In this document: positions 1-7,821 of the stretch, piece after piece
How positions within the stretch are numbered: the stretch's first letter is position 1
Layout: each line of letters opens with the position of its first letter
From: Candidatus Gastranaerophilales bacterium
GTDB lineage: Bacteria > Cyanobacteriota > Vampirovibrionia > Gastranaerophilales > Gastranaerophilaceae
Direction: 5' to 3'
Length of the DNA stretch: 64,000 bases
Assembly (NCBI GenBank): GCA_944324945.1
Contig: CALUYE010000005.1
Span: 1 to 64,000 of the forward strand
Made by a program: the position numbers and the translations under genes
The notes under the pieces: model-generated
Seen by the model: the letters and a program-made list of their open reading frames with translations, nothing else
Database searches by the model: none
Told to the model about the DNA's origin: nothing

Positions 1-2
1 AA

Positions 3-638
3 TACATAGGTTTTATAGATAGCGACGACTGGATAGATCTAAACTACTTCGAAAAACTCTACACAAAAGCAAAAGAATATGATTGCGACATTGCTTTAGC
101 TACAAATGTCAGAATAGGTAAGAATAAATATAAAAAAAGACTGAATATCACAAAAGAAGAAATTGCAATTTCTCTAAAAGATAAAATTAACCTATGCAAT
201 CAATGGAACAACGAATGCCCGACAAATAAAATCTACAAAAAAGAACTCTTAATAAATAACAACATAACCTTTAGCGAAGGATGCTTCTGTGAAGATAAAA
301 TATTTACAACAAAAGCAATATATTATTCAAATAAAATAATATCCGTTCCAGATATTTACTACTATTACTTTGAAAACCCAACCTCAACGGTAAATTCAAA
401 AGCCAGAAAACACGCAAAAGAATTAATAAACGACAAAAATAAAGCCAAAAAAGAAGTAATAAATTTCCTAAGACAAAACAACGTCTCTTTTGCAGACGGG
501 AAGTATTGGGCGCTTGAAAAAGAATGGAAAATTTTCCATCTTACAATTTTAGCCCTGAAAAGAAGTTTGTACAGGGAAGGGGTTTATTTATTTAACTTTT
601 TACCTGTTTTTCAAAGGAGGTTAAATGAAGCTGCTTAA
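3..638 (+). CDS. Family 2 glycosyltransferase, C-terminal part (5' truncated by window edge)
   Basis: The frame is open from the window edge to a stop at 636-638, so the N-terminal part of the GT-A fold is missing. The first residues read YIGFIDSDDWID; the DSDD is the nucleotide-sugar/metal-binding DXD motif of GT2 enzymes. A later stretch (NEC-PTNKIYKKELL, GCFCEDK) fits GT2 enzymes that decorate surface polymers. The last 14 nt overlap the next gene, whose AGGAGG ribosome-binding site (615-620) lies inside this frame, so translation is probably coupled. Neighbours suggest it transfers a sugar onto a cell-surface polyol-phosphate polymer. The substrate cannot be told from sequence. Confidence 0.85.
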   Translation, partial: YIGFIDSDDWIDLNYFEKLYTKAKEYDCDIALATNVRIGKNKYKKRLNITKEEIAISLKDKINLCNQWNNECPTNKIYKKELLINNNITFSEGCFCEDKIFTTKAIYYSNKIISVPDIYYYYFENPTSTVNSKARKHAKELINDKNKAKKEVINFLRQNNVSFADGKYWALEKEWKIFHLTILALKRSLYREGVYLFNFLPVFQRRLNEAA

Positions 639-1827
639 AACACTGTTTAACCCGATTAATTTATATAAATGTCAAAAAAATTATAAAAATAAGCTCAAAG
701 AACTTAAAAATAAAAAGCCCATAAGGGTAATTTTTCTTGTCAGAGAAAATCAAAAATGGCAATATCAAACACTGTATCAGCTTCTTGAAGAAGATAAAAA
801 TTTTGAACCTTTGGTTCTTGTAAGTTTATTATATCTTGTTCATAAAGGCAAAGATAAAACAAGAAATAATCTTGAAGAAAATTATAATTTCTTTAAAGAA
901 AGAAATATAAATGTAGATTATGCTTATAAAAACGGAGAATATATAAATTTAAAAGAATTTAATCCCGACATTGTCTTTTACGATCAACCCTGGGATTTAC
1001 CAAAAATTCATAACATCCCCGAAGTATCAAACCATGCGCTTACTTGTTATGCGCCTTACGGATGCGAAATATTGGATTGTAAAACGGATTATACTCAAGA
1101 CTTCCATAAACTGCTTTTTAAATTTTTCGTAGGTAATAACGATTGCCTTGAGAGGTATGAATCCTACAAAAAACACAATTCCAACAATTGTATTGTTACG
1201 GGTTATCCGAAACTGGATGCTTATTTTGAACCCGTAAGACAAAAAAATATCTGGAAAGATGAAAATAAATTTAAAATAATCTATGCCCCGCATCATTCTT
1301 TTGATAAAAAAGGGTTACATCTTGCAACATTTAATCAAAACGGCAGATTTATTCTTGAACTTGCAAAAAATCATCCCAAAACATCTTGGATATTCAAACC
1401 TCACCCAAGATTCAAATACGCCCTTTTAAAAAACAATATAATGAATGAACAAGAAATAGAAAATTATTACGGCGAATGGGCAAATATCGGGAAAGTTTAT
1501 GAACAAGGAGATTATTTTGACATTTTTAAAACTTCTGATTTAATGATAACCGATTGTTGTTCGTTTTTAGGAGAATATTTTCCAACAAAAAAACCATTAA
1601 TTCATCTTGTTGGTTTATATCGTTCTAATAACAAATTGGGTGAGCAAATCGAAAAAGCCTTATATTTAGCAAACACAAATGATGAGCTATTGACTTTGTT
1701 TAAAGACTTAATCTGTAGCGAAAATGATACAAAAAGAACCCAAAGAGAAAAATTTGTTAATGAAACCTTCTGTTATAAAGGTGGTGAGAAAATTTATAAA
1801 AACATTATAGGAGGAATATATGACTAA
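625..1827 (+). CDS. CDP-glycerol glycerophosphotransferase family protein (TagB/TagF-like, divergent)
   Basis: A 400-residue soluble GT-B type protein. The C-terminal half carries the family signatures: KPHPR at residues 258-262 and SDLMITDCCSFLGEY from residue 304, equivalent to the SDxLITDYSS motif of teichoic-acid glycerophosphotransferases. The usual WHG motif of the N-terminal half is not evident, so it is a divergent member and could use another CDP-polyol or nucleotide-sugar donor. AGGAGG sits just upstream of the ATG. It overlaps the preceding GT2 gene by 14 nt and the following cytidylyltransferase by 8 nt, in one operon. Family assignment is firm; substrate is inferred only. Confidence 0.75.
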   Translation: MKLLKTLFNPINLYKCQKNYKNKLKELKNKKPIRVIFLVRENQKWQYQTLYQLLEEDKNFEPLVLVSLLYLVHKGKDKTRNNLEENYNFFKERNINVDYAYKNGEYINLKEFNPDIVFYDQPWDLPKIHNIPEVSNHALTCYAPYGCEILDCKTDYTQDFHKLLFKFFVGNNDCLERYESYKKHNSNNCIVTGYPKLDAYFEPVRQKNIWKDENKFKIIYAPHHSFDKKGLHLATFNQNGRFILELAKNHPKTSWIFKPHPRFKYALLKNNIMNEQEIENYYGEWANIGKVYEQGDYFDIFKTSDLMITDCCSFLGEYFPTKKPLIHLVGLYRSNNKLGEQIEKALYLANTNDELLTLFKDLICSENDTKRTQREKFVNETFCYKGGEKIYKNIIGGIYD

Positions 1828-2491
1828 TATTGCTATTGTGCTGGCAGGAGGTTTTGGGGCAAGATTTGGCGAGCGAAAACAATTCGTTGATTTCATGGGA
1901 AAGCCCGTATATATGCATGTGTATGAAAAAGCCGTTATCGCACTTGGTCGTGAAAATGTAGTTGTGGTAGGAGTTGATATTCCCGGGGGGCTAACTCGCT
2001 CGCATTCTGTTATTAATGGGTTAAAACACTTTAAACAAAAAGGCAAAAAATATAATAAAGTTTTAATTATGGAAGCAGCAAGACCTTTAGTTACTATTGA
2101 GCAAATAAGAAGCCTGATAGATGCTAATGCTCCATCAGTAACTTTTGTACAACCATTGGTAAATACCATTATTAAAAAAGACGTGGAGTTTGTAAATAGA
2201 AATGATTATTTTGAATTATTAACTCCTCAGTGTTTTGATTTTGAATTACTATATAAAGCCTATAGCGAAAAGTCCGACTGGGATATGACGGATGAAACAA
2301 GAGTAATTTATGAAAAATATAAAATAAAACCGAAATTTATTGAAGGCGGACAAAATCTAACAAAATTAACCTATATAAAAGATTTACCATATTTAGAACA
2401 TTTATTTAGATTGCAGCAGGAAGGGGTATTTAATGAAAACAAAAATATTAATAACAGGAGGGAATGGCAATATAGCAATTGCGCTCGCTAA
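1820..2491 (+). CDS. IspD/TarI-family cytidylyltransferase (candidate ribitol-5-phosphate cytidylyltransferase)
   Basis: Makes a CDP-alcohol from CTP and a polyol phosphate in this family. The N-terminus has the nucleotide-binding loop LAGGFGARFG followed by KQF, then GGLTRSHSV (residues ~55-63), matching the GGxxRxxSV motif of IspD/TarI. At 223 residues it is the normal length. It could be IspD of the isoprenoid pathway, but its place between TagF-like genes and an SDR gene favours TarI/Acs1-type CDP-ribitol synthesis. The start ATG follows AGGAGGAATAT. A G6 tract lies at 1985-1990. The 3' end overlaps the SDR gene by 59 nt in another frame, which is unusually long. Confidence 0.78.
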   Translation: MTNIAIVLAGGFGARFGERKQFVDFMGKPVYMHVYEKAVIALGRENVVVVGVDIPGGLTRSHSVINGLKHFKQKGKKYNKVLIMEAARPLVTIEQIRSLIDANAPSVTFVQPLVNTIIKKDVEFVNRNDYFELLTPQCFDFELLYKAYSEKSDWDMTDETRVIYEKYKIKPKFIEGGQNLTKLTYIKDLPYLEHLFRLQQEGVFNENKNINNRREWQYSNCAR

Positions 2492-3053
2492 TGAGTTTAA
2501 AAAAAATAATAAATATGAAATTTATTTGCCGACAAGACAAGAATTAGATGTAACCAATTTGCAACAAATAAAAGAATATATCGACAATTTAAAACCGGAT
2601 ATATTAATAAATAATGCCGGAGCAATCAGTTTACAGAGTATAAAGAAAAACGACATCAATACACACAAAAATATAATAGATGTTAATTTAACTGCAGTTT
2701 TTGCATGTAGCGGGGCAGTTTTGGAAAATAAACCTGATGCAAAAATAATAAATATTGGCTCTTCTGCGGGAACTAAACCAAGAGGTAATTGGAGTTCTTA
2801 CTGCGCAACAAAAGCAGCGGTTATTATGGCAACAAAATGCTGGGCAGATGAGGGCATTGATACAATTTGTTTATCCCCGGGCAGAACTTTAACCAAAATG
2901 AGAAAATCAATGTATCCTAACGAAGATCCAAAAACATTGATGACACCTGAAGATTTTGCAAAAGCGGTAGTAAAAATAATTAAAAATGGTTATGAAAAAG
3001 GAATTAATATTGACATAAATATAAATAATGTAAAGGAGTTAATGAATGCTTAG
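2433..3053 (+). CDS. Short-chain dehydrogenase/reductase (candidate ribulose-5-phosphate reductase partner)
   Basis: Rossmann-fold SDR of 206 residues. It has a glycine-rich cofactor loop (TGGNGNIAIA, residues ~8-17), the NNAG motif (~60), and a catalytic Ser then Tyr-x-x-x-Lys as SSYCATK (~125-131). It begins inside the cytidylyltransferase gene (59-nt overlap) and ends overlapping the YjbQ gene by 8 nt. In Haemophilus Acs1/Bcs1 an IspD-like domain is fused to an SDR domain and the pair makes CDP-ribitol from ribulose-5-phosphate. The same pair side by side here supports an equivalent role. The exact substrate is inference. Confidence 0.75.
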   Translation: MKTKILITGGNGNIAIALANEFKKNNKYEIYLPTRQELDVTNLQQIKEYIDNLKPDILINNAGAISLQSIKKNDINTHKNIIDVNLTAVFACSGAVLENKPDAKIINIGSSAGTKPRGNWSSYCATKAAVIMATKCWADEGIDTICLSPGRTLTKMRKSMYPNEDPKTLMTPEDFAKAVVKIIKNGYEKGINIDININNVKELMNA

Positions 3054-3468
3054 AAAAACTGTAACCATTAAAACAGAAAAGCAATTTACTGATTTGACAC
3101 AAATTGCAAAAGATTTTGTCAAAGAAACAAGAGGTGAAGGAAGTTTACATATATATGTAAAACACACAACATGTGCAATAAAAATACTCGAAAATGAAAT
3201 TTTATTATTAGCTGATATTAATAATTTTTTAAATACGTTAATTCCGCCTGATACTGAATATATGCACAATAAAATCGAAATAAGAGACGTGCCTGTAAAC
3301 GAACGTATTAACGCGCATTCGCATTTGCGTCAATTATTTTTAACAACATCCGAAACAATACCGGTTTCTAATGGTGAATTATTAATGGGAAAATGGCAAA
3401 CCTGCTTTCTTGTAGAGCTTGATCCAATAAGAGATAGAGAAGTTGTATTCTCTTATATGGAATCATAA
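3046..3468 (+). CDS. YjbQ-family protein (UPF0047; secondary thiamine-phosphate synthase fold)
   Basis: A 140-residue protein carrying the family landmarks in order: HTTCAI (residues ~42-47), a conserved NERINAHSHL segment, then SNGELLMGKWQTCFLVELDPIRDREV near the C-terminus, which matches the GxLxLGxWQ...E.DGPR.R pattern of YjbQ proteins. Some members have weak thiamine-phosphate synthase activity in vitro; the physiological role is unsettled. Here it lies in a polyol-phosphate polymer operon, overlapping the SDR gene by 8 nt and followed after a short gap by a TagF-like gene. That may mean a surface-polymer-related task. Family confident, function unknown. Confidence 0.8.
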   Translation: MLRKTVTIKTEKQFTDLTQIAKDFVKETRGEGSLHIYVKHTTCAIKILENEILLLADINNFLNTLIPPDTEYMHNKIEIRDVPVNERINAHSHLRQLFLTTSETIPVSNGELLMGKWQTCFLVELDPIRDREVVFSYMES

Positions 3469-3488
3469 AATTTAAGGAGTTATAATTG

Positions 3489-4745
3489 ATGAATAAAAAT
3501 TTCCTAAAACAATTATTCTCAATCAAAAGAGAAAAAGACCATACGGTAATACAAGTTTTTTTCTTTAAAATAAAAACGACATTAAGGTTATTCACAAGTC
3601 TTTTTTGCTTGTTTGTTAATAAATTTTGTAAAGTAAAAAAGAATAAAATAGTCATTGTAAATGTTAGAGGCTTTGAATACACCTGTAATCCTAAATATAT
3701 AGCAGAAGAATTTGCAAAAAGAAATATTGACAAATTAGACCTGGTTTGGATGATAGGTCCTAAGACCGATAAATCACTAATTCCTAAAAATTTTAGATTG
3801 GTAAGATACCACTCTCTTAAAGCACTTTATGAATTACAAACAGCGAAAATAATTATTGCCAACGCTCATATGATTAATGTGCACAAAAAGGGGTTTAGAA
3901 AGTCTAGTGATACAATTTATATTCAAACCTGGCATGGTTCTATGGGTATAAAAAAAATAGATAAAGACGCTCCGCATGTTTCAGAAAAATTCGGCTGGTG
4001 TAAATGGGAACAAATTTCTTCCGCCTGTTTTGATTATTTTTTTGTTGATTCAGAATCAGAAAAACAAATTTACGAAAGCGCATTCTGGGGGCATGGAGAA
4101 GTTTTGAAGCTGGGAAAGGCTAGAGATAGAATATTTTACGAAGATCATAAGCCTATTATTGAAAAAGTTAAAAATTATTATTCAATCCCTATGAATAACA
4201 AAATATGTTTATATGCGCCAACATGGCGTCCTGATGGAAGATGCCATTGTTTTAATTTAGATATCAATGCTCTAAAAGCAGGATTGAAAGAAAAATTTGG
4301 CGGCGAATGGTCAATTTTAATTCGTTTTCATAGAATTTCTTCCTCCAAGAAAGGCAGAAAAATATTTGAAACACTATACGATAAAAATGAAGTTATAAAT
4401 GTAACGCAATATTTAGATATGCAAGAATTGTTTGTAGCTGCAGATGTTTTAATATCCGATTATTCATCTTGCCTGCCTGAATATTGCATACTTAAGAAAA
4501 AATCTTTTATCTATGCAACAGATATCGACTCTTATGAGCCGGGCTTTTATTTTCCGCTTTCTGATTTACCATCGCCAATAGCTAAAAATAATTATGAGCT
4601 TATTAGTAATATTTTGAACTTTAATGAAAAAGAATACGATAAAAAATGCAATCAGTTTTTAATTGATAAAGGGCACAATGATGATGAAAAATCTTGCGAA
4701 AGAATAGTAGATTTTATGCTGGACAAAATTGAATTAAAACCATAG
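3489..4745 (+). CDS. CDP-glycerol:poly(glycerophosphate) glycerophosphotransferase family (TagF/TarL-like)
   Basis: Transfers polyol-phosphate units from a CDP-polyol to a growing polymer at the inner face of the membrane. The 418-residue protein has the hallmark TWHGSMGIKK (TWHG ~147-150), LYAPTWR (~240) and ADVLISDYSS (~317-326), all typical of this GT-B family. The ATG at 3489 is chosen because AAGGAG lies 9 nt upstream; a TTG one codon earlier is possible. It follows the YjbQ gene by about 20 nt in the same operon. Glycerol versus ribitol phosphate cannot be separated by eye, but the upstream IspD/SDR pair points to ribitol phosphate. Confidence 0.88.
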   Translation: MNKNFLKQLFSIKREKDHTVIQVFFFKIKTTLRLFTSLFCLFVNKFCKVKKNKIVIVNVRGFEYTCNPKYIAEEFAKRNIDKLDLVWMIGPKTDKSLIPKNFRLVRYHSLKALYELQTAKIIIANAHMINVHKKGFRKSSDTIYIQTWHGSMGIKKIDKDAPHVSEKFGWCKWEQISSACFDYFFVDSESEKQIYESAFWGHGEVLKLGKARDRIFYEDHKPIIEKVKNYYSIPMNNKICLYAPTWRPDGRCHCFNLDINALKAGLKEKFGGEWSILIRFHRISSSKKGRKIFETLYDKNEVINVTQYLDMQELFVAADVLISDYSSCLPEYCILKKKSFIYATDIDSYEPGFYFPLSDLPSPIAKNNYELISNILNFNEKEYDKKCNQFLIDKGHNDDEKSCERIVDFMLDKIELKP

Positions 4746-4805
4746 TTGGTATGAAATGTTGGCATTAAAAATTTATGAGAGGAAATCCGCGCCACATAAA
4801 CAACC

Positions 4806-6560
4806 ATGAAAAAACCATCAAACACTCATACATCTTCATACACCTTCATCCTCCCTTTTATCAAACCCTACCTCAAAAGGGCTGTTTTGGCGCTTTTGTT
4901 GGCTGTGCCTATAGGGTGTTTGGATGCTGTTATTGCATTGTCTTTAAAGCCGTATATGGATATAGTAATGGTAGAAAACAATGCTGCTTCTCCATGGTAT
5001 ATTCCTTTATTGATTGTTATCTTTACATCTATTCAAGGATTATTAAACTATTTATCAACATATTTAAACGATTGGGTAACGTATAAGGTAACAAACGATT
5101 TAAAAAGAGCTCTGTATAATAAATTGATGCACAAAAGCTCCTTTTATTTCGATTCCAAAACCTCAGGAGACACTCTAAAAAGATTTAACAACGACGCAGA
5201 TCGAGCCTGCAGCGGTTTATTGGGTAATATTAAACTTATCGTATCAAGAATATTTTCATCTCTTTCTTTAATCTTTGTACTCATATATAATTCCTGGCAA
5301 TTAGCTTTAATTGCAATATTTATCCTAATATGTGCCTTAATACCTTTAAGTAAAGTTAAATCAAGAATAAAATCAGTAACAAATAAATCAGAATCAAATA
5401 ACGCTATGGTAATTACATCATATAATGAAGCATACAATGGAAGTAAAACAATTAAAGCATTTAACCTATACAATATTCAAAACCTAAAATTCTCAAACCA
5501 ACTCAACAACCTCTTTAACCTAAAAATCAAAATAACACAAAAAACAGGAAGTATTTCTCCTTTAATGCACATAATCGTATCAATAGGAATAGGCTTTGCA
5601 ATAGGGTATGGAAGCTACCTTGTTCAAAAAGGAACAATAACAAGCGGAAACTTTGTCTCATTCATAACGGCACTAATTATGCTCTATACCCCAATCAAAG
5701 GTCTGGGAGGAAACGCAAAAAACATGCAAAGCGCATTACTTGCACTTGAGCGCGTTGAAAAAAATATGAACGCAAAAGAATATATTATAGATAAAAAAGA
5801 CTCAATCCCCCTAAAAACCCTAACCTCCTCCATAGAATTCAACCACGTCTTTTTTGAATACAAAAAAGGAAACCCTGTTTTAAAAGATATATCATTTAAA
5901 GTTAACAAAGGAGAAACAGTTGCTCTTGTGGGTAACTCAGGAGGAGGGAAATCTACAATAGTTAATTTAATACCAAGATTCTATGATATTAAAAAAGGAA
6001 GTATTAAAATTGATAATATCGATATCAAAAACTACACTCTTGAATCTCTAAGACAAAATATATCAGTAGTATTTCAAGATAACTTTCTATTCGCAGGTAC
6101 GATTAAAGATAACATACTAATGGGTAAATTAAACGCAACACAAGAAGAACTAAACCATGCAATAGATAACGCTTGTTTAAGAGAATTTATCAACGAACTG
6201 CCCGAAGGAATCAACACTTACATAGGAGAAAAAGGAGTATTGTTATCCGGAGGACAAAAACAAAGGATAGCTATCGCAAGAGCATTCATTAAAAACGCCC
6301 CGATTATTATCCTAGACGAAGCAACATCCGCTCTTGATAACAAATCGGAAGCCATAGTTCAAAAAGCAATAGATAACCTTATGAAAGATAAAACAGTATT
6401 CGTTATAGCCCACAGACTATCAACAATCAAAAACGCAACAAAAATCCTTACCATCAACGAAGGAACCCTATCAGAACAAGGAACCCACCAAGAACTAATG
6501 AACATCCCAAACGGCAAATACAAAACACTATATGAAATGCAATTCGGGAAAACGGGATAA
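4806..6560 (+). CDS. ABC transporter, fused permease-ATPase (MsbA-like lipid/oligosaccharide exporter)
   Basis: A 584-residue half-transporter. An N-terminal six-helix membrane domain (about residues 15-320) is followed by an ATPase domain with Walker A GNSGGGKST (~380), signature LSGGQKQRIAIARA (~485), Walker B IIILDEATSALD (~505) and an H-loop VIAHRLST. The domain order matches MsbA/type IV exporters. No good ribosome-binding site is adjacent to the ATG; a GAGGAAA lies about 19 nt upstream. It closes the surface-polymer operon and may flip a lipid-linked intermediate, or lipid A since lpxK is in the same window. Downstream to 6768 is AT-rich sequence without a clear terminator. Confidence 0.85.
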   Translation: MKKPSNTHTSSYTFILPFIKPYLKRAVLALLLAVPIGCLDAVIALSLKPYMDIVMVENNAASPWYIPLLIVIFTSIQGLLNYLSTYLNDWVTYKVTNDLKRALYNKLMHKSSFYFDSKTSGDTLKRFNNDADRACSGLLGNIKLIVSRIFSSLSLIFVLIYNSWQLALIAIFILICALIPLSKVKSRIKSVTNKSESNNAMVITSYNEAYNGSKTIKAFNLYNIQNLKFSNQLNNLFNLKIKITQKTGSISPLMHIIVSIGIGFAIGYGSYLVQKGTITSGNFVSFITALIMLYTPIKGLGGNAKNMQSALLALERVEKNMNAKEYIIDKKDSIPLKTLTSSIEFNHVFFEYKKGNPVLKDISFKVNKGETVALVGNSGGGKSTIVNLIPRFYDIKKGSIKIDNIDIKNYTLESLRQNISVVFQDNFLFAGTIKDNILMGKLNATQEELNHAIDNACLREFINELPEGINTYIGEKGVLLSGGQKQRIAIARAFIKNAPIIILDEATSALDNKSEAIVQKAIDNLMKDKTVFVIAHRLSTIKNATKILTINEGTLSEQGTHQELMNIPNGKYKTLYEMQFGKTG

Positions 6561-6768
6561 TAAAAATAAACAACAAGAAATAACACACCAACTATTAAGT
6601 TATGTAACAATAACAAAACTCATTTTTAAACAAAAATACCCAATAAGCGAACTTTTGGATTTTGGGATTTAATAACTTAACCAAACTAACTCACAATTAT
6701 CAACTTTAAATACACTTGCATTATCATATAGTATATGATACTAATTATTAAAAGAAGTACAAAAAGAA

Positions 6769-6966
6769 ATGATAAGTATGAGAGAAAAAATAAAGATAGA
6801 ATTTAAAAATAAAATATATGAAATAGATAAAGAAAACATAGACTACATAATATCAAAACTTGAAAACAACCCCACACCCCACCCCAAAAAAGATATCCCC
6901 GATATCCTAAAACACTATAAACTCCTTGATGAATCTTTTCTTGAGAAGATGAGTGAGATTGGGTAG
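6769..6966 (+). CDS. Small hypothetical protein, 65 residues
   Basis: Short charged open frame rich in Lys, Glu and Ile with a predicted helical N-terminal half and a PTPHPKKD linker. No recognised domain, signal peptide or membrane segment. The upstream AAAGAAG is only a weak ribosome-binding site; a second ATG at 6778 would remove three residues. It stands alone between the ABC exporter and a convergent membrane-protein pair. Codon use looks like its neighbours, so it may be real, but evidence is limited. Confidence 0.35.
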   Translation: MISMREKIKIEFKNKIYEIDKENIDYIISKLENNPTPHPKKDIPDILKHYKLLDESFLEKMSEIG

Positions 6967-6993
6967 AAGATTAGGATTTGACCCGATTTTTAT

Positions 6994-7821
6994 TTATTGA
7001 AGCAATTGATTATCAACAAAAAAAGTCAAAATAAAGATAAAAACAATCCCTAAAAATGAAATAATTATTGTTTTATCATGTAGCAAAAGATTAATTGTGT
7101 CTTGTTTTTTTGCACTAAAGGCAGAGTGCGAAAATTTTAGTATAATATAGCTGAATAAAAATAGTGTTAAATATGTGATATATGGCAGGTTGATATTTTG
7201 AATAAATATAAAGTAAAAAACAATTGATAAAATTGAAGTCGTAATAATAGAATATTTTAAAAATTTTTGTGAGTATTTTGTATTGTAGATATTATTTTCA
7301 AGTTTTCTTTTTGATAATGCAAAAAACAGCGAAGTAAAAAATACGAGAAAAATCATAGAATAAAAAGGATAAACTCCAAGCACAAAACAACCCGTAAATA
7401 GCCTTATTAAAAAGAAAATAGCTATTGCAAGGGAGTCGATTATTAATATATTTTTAAAGTAAAAACTGTATAATAAATTTAAGAATATATAAAAAATAAA
7501 TAGATATAAAATATATAAATTTATATAATATGCAATAAATAATCCTACTAAAATCAAGAATAAAGAAATAATAAATGCATCTTTCTTTTTAAATAATCCG
7601 CTTGCTATAGGTCTTTTTACTTTTAGAGGATTATTTTTATCTTTTTTATAATCAATAATATCGTTAATTATATAAACCGCAGAAGAAATAAAGCAAAATC
7701 CAAAAAACGCGGCAAGAAGAGAAATAATCTCCATATTTTCTATATTTTGAACAAGAAGCAAGGGTAAAAATATTAAAAAATTTTTAATATAGTGTTTTAT
7801 TCTAAGCAAATTAAAAATCAT
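6994..7821 (-). CDS. UbiA-family prenyltransferase, decaprenyl-phosphate phosphoribosyltransferase-like
   Basis: Polytopic membrane protein of 275 residues with about eight hydrophobic helices. The N-terminus RIKHYIKNFLIFLPLL and the motif NDIIDYKKDKNNPLKVKRPIASG (from residue ~52) match the polyprenyl-phosphate phosphoribosyl branch of the UbiA superfamily: NDxxDxxxD Mg-binding followed by HPxKxxRPIASG. In the best-known case the product is decaprenyl-phosphoryl-ribose-5-phosphate, a pentose donor for envelope glycans. The start ATG overlaps the stop of the upstream membrane-protein gene as ATGA, so the two are translationally coupled. A lipid-linked pentose donor for that neighbour is a reasonable inference. 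Confidence 0.75.
   Translation of the reverse strand: MIFNLLRIKHYIKNFLIFLPLLLVQNIENMEIISLLAAFFGFCFISSAVYIINDIIDYKKDKNNPLKVKRPIASGLFKKKDAFIISLFLILVGLFIAYYINLYILYLFIFYIFLNLLYSFYFKNILIIDSLAIAIFFLIRLFTGCFVLGVYPFYSMIFLVFFTSLFFALSKRKLENNIYNTKYSQKFLKYSIITTSILSIVFYFIFIQNINLPYITYLTLFLFSYIILKFSHSAFSAKKQDTINLLLHDKTIIISFLGIVFIFILTFFVDNQLLQ

Noticed and set aside
1985-1990. G6 tract in the cytidylyltransferase gene as a phase-variation site
   Set aside because: Six bases is short for slippage, and the codons encode the conserved GG of the GGxxRxxSV motif, so composition explains it.
4775-5086. 103-codon frame overlapping the start of the ABC exporter gene
   Set aside because: It runs out of phase through the conserved membrane domain of the exporter and has no homologous motif; only its GAGGAAA may act as ribosome-binding sequence.
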